Source: Chthonomonas calidirosea | GTDB lineage: Bacteria > Armatimonadota > Fimbriimonadia > Fimbriimonadales > Fimbriimonadaceae | Assembly (NCBI GenBank): GCA_945882415.1 | Contig: CAMCWC010000002.1 | Span: 248,001-312,000, forward strand | Direction: 5' to 3' | Length of the DNA stretch: 64,000 bases | Shown here: one piece after another, positions 25,925 through 33,072 of the stretch | Layout: the number at the start of each line of letters is the position of its first letter | Position numbering within the stretch: the stretch's first letter is position 1 | Notes under the pieces: model-generated | Told to the model about the DNA's origin: nothing | What the model saw: only the letters and a program-made list of their open reading frames with translations | Databases searched by the model: none | Position numbers and translations under genes: made by a program

Positions 25925-27040
25925 GTGACGAAACTAGGGGTTGGCGTAATTGGCGCCGGAAGTATTGGAATTCGTGCGGCGCTCGCGCATCTCTCTCTTG
26001 AAGACGTTCAACATCGGGTCCACCTTGCGGCGGTCTGCGATGCGGTACCCGGCCGAGCTCAAGCCGCGGCAGAGCGGTTTGGTGTCGCAGCAGGCTACGA
26101 CTCGCTGGAAGAGCTACTCGCTGATCCTAATGTCGATTTGGTGACCATCGGAACGCCGATCGGACTTCACTTTGACCAAGGTCTCGCCGCGATCCGGGCA
26201 GGCAAGCACGTCCACTTCAACAAGACGATGTCGATTACGGCAGATGAAGCGACGACATTGATCGACGAAGCGGCGGCGCACGGAGTGAAGATTAATGCCA
26301 GCCCGGGGAACATGGTTCGGCCCGTAAACCGCGCGATCCGGGACTTGGTTCGTTCTGGCGAGATCGGAAAAGTCGCCTGGGCAGCCGTGGGAGCTGGTTT
26401 CGGGAACTACCACGAGAACGAGGACGTGCGGTCGGGCAACGACCTCTTGAGCAACGTGAACCCATCTTGGTATTGGAAAAAGCCGGGCGGCGGGCCGATG
26501 TACGACATGACGGTATACGGCCTCCACACGCTAACGGGCATCCTCGGATCGGCGAAGCGTGTGACCGCGATGTCGGGCATTTCGGTGCCTACACGAGAGT
26601 TCAAGGGCGAGCCATTCCAGACGGAAATGGACGATAACACGTTCCTTCTTGTGGACTTTGGCGATTCCGTTTATGCCTTTGTGTACGGTGCGGCGCATGG
26701 CCTCATTGAAGCGGAATGGGGACAGCCGAACATCTACGGCAGCCGTGGGACGTTGCTGGGGACGAAGCTGAACGGTAATCCGGTAGCGCACGTCGGCTCG
26801 GATGACCCTCGACCGCACTCTGCCCAGGGCCGCCATGCCGTGGGTGAACACTTAAACCTAGAAGAGATTCACGTTTACGAGGACATCATGCAACTGATCG
26901 ACCTCGTCCAGACCGGAACGCCGCTTTACGGCACCGCCGAGCATGCCCGCCACGTGATCGAGATCTTTGAGGCGGGCTATCGCGCGGCCGAGACGGGCCA
27001 AACCCAGACGCTCACCACGACCTTTGAGGACGTAGCCTGA
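25925..27040 (+). CDS. Gfo/Idh/MocA family oxidoreductase
   Basis: Cytosolic NAD(P)-dependent dehydrogenase of 371 residues, probably acting on a sugar or inositol derivative. The N-terminal Rossmann domain has GVIGAGSIG (7-15) and VDLVTIGTPIGLHF; the usual EKP motif is replaced by FNKTMS, keeping the Lys. The C-terminal alpha/beta domain has PSWYWKKPGGGPMYDMTVYGLH, where family members place catalytic Asp and His. The start is GTG. The stop overlaps the next ATG (TGATG), so it is coupled to an SDR gene, which suggests one two-step oxidation/reduction pathway. Confidence 0.9.
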   Translation: MTKLGVGVIGAGSIGIRAALAHLSLEDVQHRVHLAAVCDAVPGRAQAAAERFGVAAGYDSLEELLADPNVDLVTIGTPIGLHFDQGLAAIRAGKHVHFNKTMSITADEATTLIDEAAAHGVKINASPGNMVRPVNRAIRDLVRSGEIGKVAWAAVGAGFGNYHENEDVRSGNDLLSNVNPSWYWKKPGGGPMYDMTVYGLHTLTGILGSAKRVTAMSGISVPTREFKGEPFQTEMDDNTFLLVDFGDSVYAFVYGAAHGLIEAEWGQPNIYGSRGTLLGTKLNGNPVAHVGSDDPRPHSAQGRHAVGEHLNLEEIHVYEDIMQLIDLVQTGTPLYGTAEHARHVIEIFEAGYRAAETGQTQTLTTTFEDVA

Positions 27041-27792
27041 TGTTGCTGGAAGGCAAGGTTGTTCTCGTGACCGGCGCTTCGAAAGGGATCGGCGCAGCAA
27101 CCGCGCGAGTGCTGGCAAGGCACGGGGCCAAGGTGGCGGTGAGCTATGCCAGCGGAAAGGAGCGCGCGGAAGCGGTCGTGGCTGAAATCGTGGCAGCAGG
27201 CGGAGTTGCAATGGCGGTCGGCGGGGATGTTCGGGACGCCGATTCCGTCTTGGGCCTGGTCGAGGAGGTTGTTGGCCGGTTTGGGCGGATTGATGGACTT
27301 GTGAACAACGCCATCGGCGGCGATCAGCACGGAACCTTTGCCAACGCGACCTGGGACGGCTACCAAAACATGATTGACTTCGGAGCGAAGGCGGTCGTGA
27401 ATACGATCAAAGCCGTCCAACCGCACTTTCGGGCCCAAGGCGGAGGTTCGGTGGTGAACATCGTGACGGAGCTTTGGAACATGGGCTCCGGCGACTGGTC
27501 GATGTACCTGGCCGGAAAAGGAGCGATGGTTGGAATATCGCGCTCGCTTGCGGCGGAGCTTGGGCCAGAGAACATCCGGGTGAACATGGTCGCTCCAGGC
27601 TGGATGGCGACGGAGACGGTGGACACTTCAAGCGATGGATCCAAGGGCTTTGCCGCTTCGTTGCCACTTCGGAGACACGGCTCCGCCGATGAGATCGGAA
27701 ACGCTTGCGTGTTCTTTCTGAGCGATCTATCGACTTACTGCACCGGGACGTATCTTCCGGTCTGCGGTGGTCGGATTACGCAGTTGAGTTAA
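27040..27792 (+). CDS. SDR-family oxidoreductase (FabG-like)
   Basis: Classical short-chain dehydrogenase of 250 residues. TGASKGIG (11-18) binds the cofactor, NNAIGG follows the NNAG position, and Y156/K160 in YLAGK are the catalytic pair. T143 takes the place of the usual Ser. The C-terminal VAPGWMATE and STYCTGTYLPVCGG agree with the family. Start overlaps the stop of the Gfo/Idh/MocA gene by one base. A polyol or keto-sugar substrate is likely from the partner, not a fatty acyl group. A hairpin follows. Confidence 0.9.
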   Translation: MLLEGKVVLVTGASKGIGAATARVLARHGAKVAVSYASGKERAEAVVAEIVAAGGVAMAVGGDVRDADSVLGLVEEVVGRFGRIDGLVNNAIGGDQHGTFANATWDGYQNMIDFGAKAVVNTIKAVQPHFRAQGGGSVVNIVTELWNMGSGDWSMYLAGKGAMVGISRSLAAELGPENIRVNMVAPGWMATETVDTSSDGSKGFAASLPLRRHGSADEIGNACVFFLSDLSTYCTGTYLPVCGGRITQLS

Positions 27793-27798
27793 GTGGCA

Positions 27799-27827
27799 GG
27801 CCCGGCTGCACTAGAAGGAGCCGGGCC
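27799..27827. terminator. Hairpin between convergent genes
   Basis: GGCCCGGCT and AGCCGGGCC form a perfect 9-bp stem with an 11-base loop between the SDR and ferritin-like stops. No T tract on either side. Confidence 0.6.
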
Positions 27828-27838
27828 AATCCAGACGG

Positions 27839-28735
27839 TTACTTGATGTTGCCGTTCATGCCGGCCGGATAGAATCCGCCGCTGGTGGTGCCGCCGAGGT
27901 AGACGATCTTCAGCACTTCGGCCGTTGTTCGCGAGTACGGGATGGCGTTGCTGTCGGTTGGGACGAGGTTGGCGTTTCCGGAGACCACGATGCCTTGGTC
28001 CTTTTCGGATCCGGCGGCGGAGTCTCGGAGATCCGAGATTCGCTGAGCGTTTGTGATCGCCGCGCCACCGATGCTGAAGAGCACGGTTCGGACGATTCCC
28101 GCGTGGTACGCCTCGACGCCGAGAATTCCTGCAGCAGCTTCGAGGAAACCCTTATCGGAGATGAGTGGCGACGCGCCTTTGTAAGCGGTAACACCGACGT
28201 CCTCGAAGATGAAGGCTCCGAGCAGGAAGCTAACTTCATCGGCAAACGGGTTGAAGCTGGGTCCAATTCCGGCCGCAGCTGCGGCCGCATCGAAAGCGGT
28301 CGAAAGGTTGATGGCCGGTCGGGACACGGCGTTTGAACCTAGCGCGGAGCGGAGGAACCGCACGTGAGCGAGTTCGTCAGCGGCGATTTCTTGGGCGTAC
28401 TGTCGGAACGCGGGAGTGGCGAACGGGACAGCGCTTCCACCGGAGACTGCGCCTGGGGTACCGCCAATGTCGGCCACCGGGAGTCCGCTACCGTTCACCG
28501 CGCGCAGATAGTATTCCGCTTCGAGGTATTCGAGGTTTAGTGCAAAGTTCAGAACATCGGCGTCGAGTCCGGCGCCGCTGCCATTGTTGTCGTCGTTTCC
28601 GCCGCAACCGGCGAGGAGGGAGGCTCCGGCAAAGGCCATGCTACCGGCGAACACGGTCTTGATGAGAGATCGACGTTCGAACCTCTTCTCCATCAGTTCT
28701 TCTTTCGCCAATTGAATCTCGTTTGTGATGCTCAT
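27839..28735 (-). CDS. Ferritin-like domain lipoprotein (Tat-type signal)
   Basis: Exported protein of about 298 residues with a ferritin-like four-helix bundle (Ferritin_2 type, as in plant desiccation-related PCC13-62). The leader carries RRSLIK, a hydrophobic stretch and LLAGC, so a twin-arginine-exported lipoprotein is predicted. Helices hold LNLEYLEAEYYL, EIAADELAHVRFL and EAYHAGIVRT, with carboxylate and His positions suited to metal binding. The ATG at 28735 is used; an ATG at 28693 with GAAAGAAG before it is an equal alternative and would place the twin Arg nearer the start. No enzymatic role is proven for the family. Confidence 0.82.
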   Translation of the reverse strand: MSITNEIQLAKEELMEKRFERRSLIKTVFAGSMAFAGASLLAGCGGNDDNNGSGAGLDADVLNFALNLEYLEAEYYLRAVNGSGLPVADIGGTPGAVSGGSAVPFATPAFRQYAQEIAADELAHVRFLRSALGSNAVSRPAINLSTAFDAAAAAAGIGPSFNPFADEVSFLLGAFIFEDVGVTAYKGASPLISDKGFLEAAAGILGVEAYHAGIVRTVLFSIGGAAITNAQRISDLRDSAAGSEKDQGIVVSGNANLVPTDSNAIPYSRTTAEVLKIVYLGGTTSGGFYPAGMNGNIK

Positions 28736-28781
28736 GTTTGTATCCGGCAGCAACGTCACCATCGAGTTGCTACGGGTTCAC

Positions 28782-28795
28782 TATACTCTCGTATA
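28782..28795. repeat. Short palindrome upstream of the ferritin-like gene
   Basis: TATAC-TCTC-GTATA, 46 bases before the ATG and overlapping a minus-strand TATAGT (28785-28780) that could be a -10 box. A regulator site is possible. Confidence 0.3.
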
Positions 28796-28883
28796 TTGCT
28801 ATTCAGATAACAAATTTTACGAAATCATCAAACGACAAAGCAAATTACGGATAGTAGATTAACCAACCTTCGGAAACAAGAAC

Positions 28884-28916
28884 GGCCCAGGCGCTTCTCT
28901 CCGAAGCACCTGGGCC
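28884..28916 (-). terminator. Terminator of the PEP-CTERM gene
   Basis: GGCCCAGGCGCTTC and GAAGCACCTGGGCC pair over 14 positions with one C-A mismatch and a five-base loop. On the minus strand it is followed by the T-rich GTTCTTGTTT, and it lies 20 bases after the stop of the PEP-CTERM gene. Confidence 0.8.
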
Positions 28917-28936
28917 ATTCCTAAGTATCCGTTGGT

Positions 28937-29605
28937 TCAGCTCTTTCGGCGTCGGCGGAGAACGGCGACGAGTCCGCCGCCCAGCATCAGCATGGTCGCT
29001 GGCTCTGGAACCGGGGCCTGGGTCACGCTAACGTTGTCGAGGCCCCAGCTTTCGTCGTGGATGCCCTGAAGGTTTGCACCCGAGAAGGTTAGGGTGAGCG
29101 TGGTGCCGGTGCTGAGGAAGGTGAAGCCTGCGTTCTTTGGTCCACCGAATTTGTAAACCGAGTTCCCGTAGAAGTTGAAGCCCAGGGTGTCGATTTCGTC
29201 AGCATCCGTCCCGGCGGCAAAGCTGCCCGAGCCGCTTGCCGAGTACGACTGGTTGTAACCCGACTGTTCGACGTTGCTGAAGGTCTCGTCAAGGAGCGTG
29301 TTACCGTTGGCACCGAACTTGAACCGGTCTGGACCGACGCCCGAGTTGCTACCGTCCCAAGAGTCGATGACGAAGAGGTCGAAGTTGACGGTGGTCAGCG
29401 AACCTGCAGTCAGACCGTTCAGGGTTAGGGTGATGGTGTTGTTATCGAACCGGCCCAGGAACTTTCGGTTAGCATCAGCCGGGGTCGCGGTGACAAGAGA
29501 CGAGGACCACTCTGACCCAACCATGCCTTGAAAATCTTCGAAGTAAGTAAAAGCATGTGCCGAAAGTGGCAACGCAAGAATGCCAAAAGCAATAAATTTC
29601 TTCAT
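28937..29605 (-). CDS. PEP-CTERM sorting-domain protein
   Basis: Exported protein of 222 residues with a signal peptide (MKKFIAFGILALPLSAHA) and a C-terminal VPEPATMLMLGGGLVAVLRRRRKS-type tail made of PEP motif, hydrophobic helix and Arg cluster. The middle is a beta-sandwich (NTITLTLNGLTAGSLTTVNF, DDESWGLDNVSV-like end) similar to lectin-like or choice-of-anchor domains. It should be processed by an exosortase at the surface; no exosortase gene is in the window. TAGACT lies six bases before the ATG. Confidence 0.9.
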   Translation of the reverse strand: MKKFIAFGILALPLSAHAFTYFEDFQGMVGSEWSSSLVTATPADANRKFLGRFDNNTITLTLNGLTAGSLTTVNFDLFVIDSWDGSNSGVGPDRFKFGANGNTLLDETFSNVEQSGYNQSYSASGSGSFAAGTDADEIDTLGFNFYGNSVYKFGGPKNAGFTFLSTGTTLTLTFSGANLQGIHDESWGLDNVSVTQAPVPEPATMLMLGGGLVAVLRRRRKS

Positions 29606-29611
29606 GAATTC

Positions 29612-29617
29612 AGTCTA
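29612..29617 (-). promoter_or_regulatory. -10-like hexamer of the PEP-CTERM gene
   Basis: TAGACT on the minus strand, six bases before the ATG at 29605 and no ribosome binding site between. Confidence 0.45.
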
Positions 29618-29621
29618 TCGA

Positions 29622-29657
29622 GTCACGCAAAAGCGGTAGGCACCGCTTTTGCGTGAC
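29622..29657. terminator. Long perfect hairpin after the SBP-OmpA operon
   Basis: GTCACGCAAAAGCGGT and its exact complement form a 16-bp stem with loop AGGC, 28 bases after the last gene of the minus-strand operon and just upstream of the PEP-CTERM promoter box. No T tract follows, so either a stable terminator or an RNA-end protecting element. Confidence 0.65.
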
Positions 29658-29685
29658 GGAAGAAATACTTGGCTCGTTTGCTCAA

Positions 29686-30381
29686 CTACGAAGGAGCATT
29701 TGCGCTAGCGCCGGTATCGAGGGTGAAGAATTCGAGCACCTCATCCAGGCGGTTGGACTCCGCGTCGCACTGGCCCACCGCGGCCGAGAGTAGGCTCTTC
29801 GTTCGCTCAATCTCTTCTCGGTGAACCGCAATCTGGGTTTCTAGCTCCAGGATTTTCATTTCCAGACTGCCGACGTAGGTGCTGGATTGGTGGGTGAGGA
29901 GATCTTCGTAGGCGGAAAGGGCGGCAACCTTTCGCCCGGCATCGGCCAAAACTCCCGCGGTATCGACGCCCATGGCCTTGCCCATAGCGGCAATGGTGGC
30001 GTTGACGGTTGCTCGCCGAACGTCGATCGGGAGCGAGACTGGGAGCGAGTGAATGACATCCAGGGCTTGCTCCGCCGAAAATGCCACCGGGGTCAGACCG
30101 GCGCGCTTGTAGACGAGCTGATAGTCGACTTTGCCATCTGGCGCAGTGGGCGATGGAGCGGGCTCTTCGGCAATTTTAATCTGATCCAAGTTGGGTCCGG
30201 GGGTTTCTTGAATGATTTGCTCGACCGATTTTGTCGCCACGGGCGCGGGGCGAGGTGCGGCAGGCAGGTCCTCCAAATCGGTCTTGAATTTAAGTGGCTC
30301 GGCGGTCAGATCCGCGACGGGCTCTGGCGGCAGTTCGACGACTAACGAAGCCGCTTTTCTAAGGATGTTTTTAATGCTCAT
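29686..30381 (-). CDS. Unknown coiled-coil protein, last gene of the SBP-OmpA operon
   Basis: A 231-residue cytosolic protein that I cannot name. A Pro/Ala-rich, acidic first half leads to a conserved-looking core, VDYQLVYKRAGLTPVAF followed by helices with LPIDVRRATVNATIAAMGKAMGVD, and then a coiled coil (about 165-215) ending in NRLDEVLEFFTLD. There is no membrane segment or catalytic motif. It starts 10 bases after the preceding gene of the operon. It may act as an adaptor to the membrane coiled-coil protein or ABC ATPase; this is inference from position. Confidence 0.6.
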   Translation of the reverse strand: MSIKNILRKAASLVVELPPEPVADLTAEPLKFKTDLEDLPAAPRPAPVATKSVEQIIQETPGPNLDQIKIAEEPAPSPTAPDGKVDYQLVYKRAGLTPVAFSAEQALDVIHSLPVSLPIDVRRATVNATIAAMGKAMGVDTAGVLADAGRKVAALSAYEDLLTHQSSTYVGSLEMKILELETQIAVHREEIERTKSLLSAAVGQCDAESNRLDEVLEFFTLDTGASANAPS

Positions 30382-30391
30382 ATCCGTCTCT

Positions 30392-31357
30392 CTAACTCAA
30401 ATTTGCCACAACTTCGGTCATCGGCGTAATCTCGTCAATCGCTTCGGTGAGCGAGGTTGCCTGAATGATTACGTCGTCAATGTCGCTTAGAACCTGCTCA
30501 GGCGATCGCGCGCGGATTTCGTCGTTGATCAGCCCAAACGTGTCGGCCATGAGTCGCATTTGTAGGCCAAGGTTCGACATGATCTGGCTGACCCGGGTGA
30601 TGAACTCCTTTCGTCGGTTCAAGATTTGCTGCCGCTTCGACATCAGGTTTTGGTTGGCGACGACCGTCTCTGACTGAATCGATTCATCCAGGGTTCGAAG
30701 CTCGTATTCGTAATAGCTTGAAATCGTGAATGCGACTTCTTCCACCCACTCAGGGGAGGGATTGAGGGCCGCGCTATCGGGGGTCTCGTCGTCGTTTCGC
30801 TCCCCTTTTCTCGTTTTTGGAGGAGCAGAACCCATCATCATCGGCGGGGTCACCGACCTTCGGTCGGCGGCCGGAATCTTTTCGTAAACCTCGGCATAGA
30901 CCGACATAAGGTAGCTCGCGAACTGGGCTTCCTTTTGCGCGAACTGCAAGTACTTCTCCATGAGGAAGTCAAGTTTGCGCATGGCTTCGCGGAACCAGCC
31001 TTCCTCGCCGCGCGATTGACCTTCTATCTGGCTACGCACTTGCTCTAAGCGCGAGAATTCCTGCCGAATTTCCTTTCTAACGATCGGGAAAGTTTGGGCC
31101 TTGAGGGCCTCGCGGCGCTCCACGACTTCGCCATCAAACCGAGATTGAAGGCGCTTTTCGTACCAGGATGTATCGGGCACAAACAGCAAGTAAACAGCTT
31201 CGGCAACGAGCCCAACCAGGAGGGGAATGGGGTTGAGGGTTGCGGCAGAGGCGGCGACAAAGCCTGCAAGTGCAACCAGGTTTGGCCCCTCTTTAAAGGC
31301 CTCGCCGAGTCGGTATTTCAGGCTCTTGTAAATCGGTAACGAAGGGTCAAATTTCAC
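30392..31357 (-). CDS. Unknown membrane-attached coiled-coil protein
   Basis: A 321-residue protein, unrecognised. After a short polar start, a hydrophobic hairpin (about 28-62, LVALAGFVAASAATLNPIPL and following) anchors it to the inner membrane, and the rest is helical and charged with long heptad stretches: an arm before about 165, a low-complexity linker (170-200) and a second arm to the end. It sits between the ABC ATPase gene and another coiled-coil gene in the same operon, 41 bases after the ATPase stop. A scaffold or signalling link between transporter and cytoplasm is a guess. Confidence 0.6.
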   Translation of the reverse strand: MKFDPSLPIYKSLKYRLGEAFKEGPNLVALAGFVAASAATLNPIPLLVGLVAEAVYLLFVPDTSWYEKRLQSRFDGEVVERREALKAQTFPIVRKEIRQEFSRLEQVRSQIEGQSRGEEGWFREAMRKLDFLMEKYLQFAQKEAQFASYLMSVYAEVYEKIPAADRRSVTPPMMMGSAPPKTRKGERNDDETPDSAALNPSPEWVEEVAFTISSYYEYELRTLDESIQSETVVANQNLMSKRQQILNRRKEFITRVSQIMSNLGLQMRLMADTFGLINDEIRARSPEQVLSDIDDVIIQATSLTEAIDEITPMTEVVANLS

Positions 31358-31398
31358 GACGGTTAGCTTCGAATTACATTATGGCCCGGGAACCTGAT

Positions 31399-32235
31399 CT
31401 ACAAATGTTCGAATAGATCTTTCACCTCATTGACCGTGGCATGAAATTCTGGGGTCCGAGAAATGTTCTCGTGCCAGGCCAAGCCGCGGGCGATGAGATC
31501 GATGGATTTTTGAATCTTTGCGCCGGGAATGAACGCGCCAGCCTCGTCCCGGTCTCGTCCGAGAAGGATGAGCGTGTCGCAGACTTCGATGGCGGAAGCG
31601 ATGTCGTGGGTGACGATGATGAACGTTTTGTGCTCGTCCGTCTGAGCGACTTCTTTGATGAACTTGCACATCCTGCCTAACGCCAGCGGGTCGAGGCCAC
31701 TGAAGGGCTCGTCCATCAGCATGAGTTCGTTGCTGCACATGAACTGCTGAGCGATGGCGGCGCGTTGGCGCTGACCGCCCGAAAGTTGCACCGGGTACTT
31801 ATCGCCGTGATCGGCTAAGCCGAAGTTTTCGAGCAGTTGCTTCGCCCTGCCTTCCGCTTCGGCAGCCGACATTCCGGCTTGCTTTCCGGCGACCACGAGG
31901 TTGCCGAGGATTTTGCGGTGGGTGAGGAGCGGGTAGTTCTGCGCGACAACGCCGACGGTTCCCGGCTTGACCGGCTCGCCGGGCTCACCGACCAAAACCG
32001 TTCCGGAGTCAGGTGGGTTCAGGCCGGCGAGGATTCGGAAGAGTTGCGTCTTGCCCATGCCGCTGGGGCCGAGCAGCCCTACAACCTGGCCCTGCTCAAT
32101 TCCCGGACGAACAATGTTTCGAACCTCAAAGTGGACGTCGCGAAGGATCTTCTTACCCCCAAGGGTCAGATGGATACCCTCGACCAAAAGGAGCCGCTCC
32201 TTAATGTCGTAGGCGATCGCAGGTCGGGACATCAT
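31399..32235 (-). CDS. ABC transporter ATP-binding protein (NitT/TauT type)
   Basis: ATPase of 278 residues with complete motifs: Walker A GPSGMGKTQ, Q-loop VVAQNYPLL, signature LSGGQRQRAAIAQQ, Walker B LMLMDEPFSGLDP and switch His in IVTHD. It resembles nitrate/taurine-type import ATPases but has an extra C-terminal part (about 235-278). Its ATG immediately follows the permease stop. It would power the import or sensing machine whose receptor is the SBP-OmpA protein. Confidence 0.92.
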   Translation of the reverse strand: MMSRPAIAYDIKERLLLVEGIHLTLGGKKILRDVHFEVRNIVRPGIEQGQVVGLLGPSGMGKTQLFRILAGLNPPDSGTVLVGEPGEPVKPGTVGVVAQNYPLLTHRKILGNLVVAGKQAGMSAAEAEGRAKQLLENFGLADHGDKYPVQLSGGQRQRAAIAQQFMCSNELMLMDEPFSGLDPLALGRMCKFIKEVAQTDEHKTFIIVTHDIASAIEVCDTLILLGRDRDEAGAFIPGAKIQKSIDLIARGLAWHENISRTPEFHATVNEVKDLFEHL

Positions 32236-33072
32236 TTACTTGCGCTCCAAGGTCAGCACTGCATATGGGCAGACCGCACGACGGACGAAACCGATGATCA
32301 CGTCTTGGAAAAGACCAACGATGAGAATGATGATTTGAATCCCAAAGACCTCACTCATCTTAAAGAACTTCTGCTGATTAAGAAGGAGCGCGCCGATACC
32401 GCCTTCGCCGCGATAAATCCCTTCAACTAACGTGAGCATCATCCAGCCGATCGCGGCGTTTTGACGCAATACTTCAAAGGCTTTGTCCGCCGTTCCAAGA
32501 ACGACGACCTCCCAAACGACGCGCCATTCGCTCATGCGAAGCGTTCGCGCGTAGTCAAAGTCCGCTTTCGGGATCTCGGAAACCACCGCCGCCATAGAGG
32601 TGACGAAGAAGACGGTCATCGCAAACACGAGGAGCGAGAGCTTGAGGGCATGGCCGCCACCGACGATGAGGGTGAAGACCAACGTGAACCCCGCCATGCT
32701 CAGGAACCGCCCTTTGCCAAGCGCATTCACAAGAGGCCGGAAGAACGGCAACACGGTGAGATAGGCCAGACCAATCGAAATGACGGCGGAGATCGCCACC
32801 GCTTCGAGGTTAAGGGATACGCTCGTGATCAGCTCTTGCCCGAGCCCTTGCTTAAACCACAGCTCCCGAATCGAGTTCAGGACTTCAAGTGGCTTCGGCA
32901 GGACGGCGAAGGCGGAGAAGGTCCAGAGCAGCAGGAAGATCGCCACCTGAACGGCGATGATGATGTTCATCGCCGTTCGGCTGAGAATTTTATTCGGCGA
33001 GAATGCTTGAAGCAATCCCGCCGCTTGTTTGGTGACCTTCGGCGTTTCCGCGAGCCCGGTCGGTGCGTTCAT
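32236..33072 (-). CDS. ABC transporter permease (BPD_transp_1, NitT/TauT type)
   Basis: Inner-membrane permease of 278 residues with about six helices. The EAA-like loop is around DFDYARTLRMSEWRVVWEVVVLG, and the pattern GEGGIGALLLNQQKFF appears in the last third. A long cytoplasmic N-terminus precedes the first helix (about 36). Start overlaps the stop of the SBP-OmpA gene in ATGA (33069-33072). Only one permease gene is present, so a homodimer is expected. Confidence 0.9.
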   Translation of the reverse strand: MNAPTGLAETPKVTKQAAGLLQAFSPNKILSRTAMNIIIAVQVAIFLLLWTFSAFAVLPKPLEVLNSIRELWFKQGLGQELITSVSLNLEAVAISAVISIGLAYLTVLPFFRPLVNALGKGRFLSMAGFTLVFTLIVGGGHALKLSLLVFAMTVFFVTSMAAVVSEIPKADFDYARTLRMSEWRVVWEVVVLGTADKAFEVLRQNAAIGWMMLTLVEGIYRGEGGIGALLLNQQKFFKMSEVFGIQIIILIVGLFQDVIIGFVRRAVCPYAVLTLERK

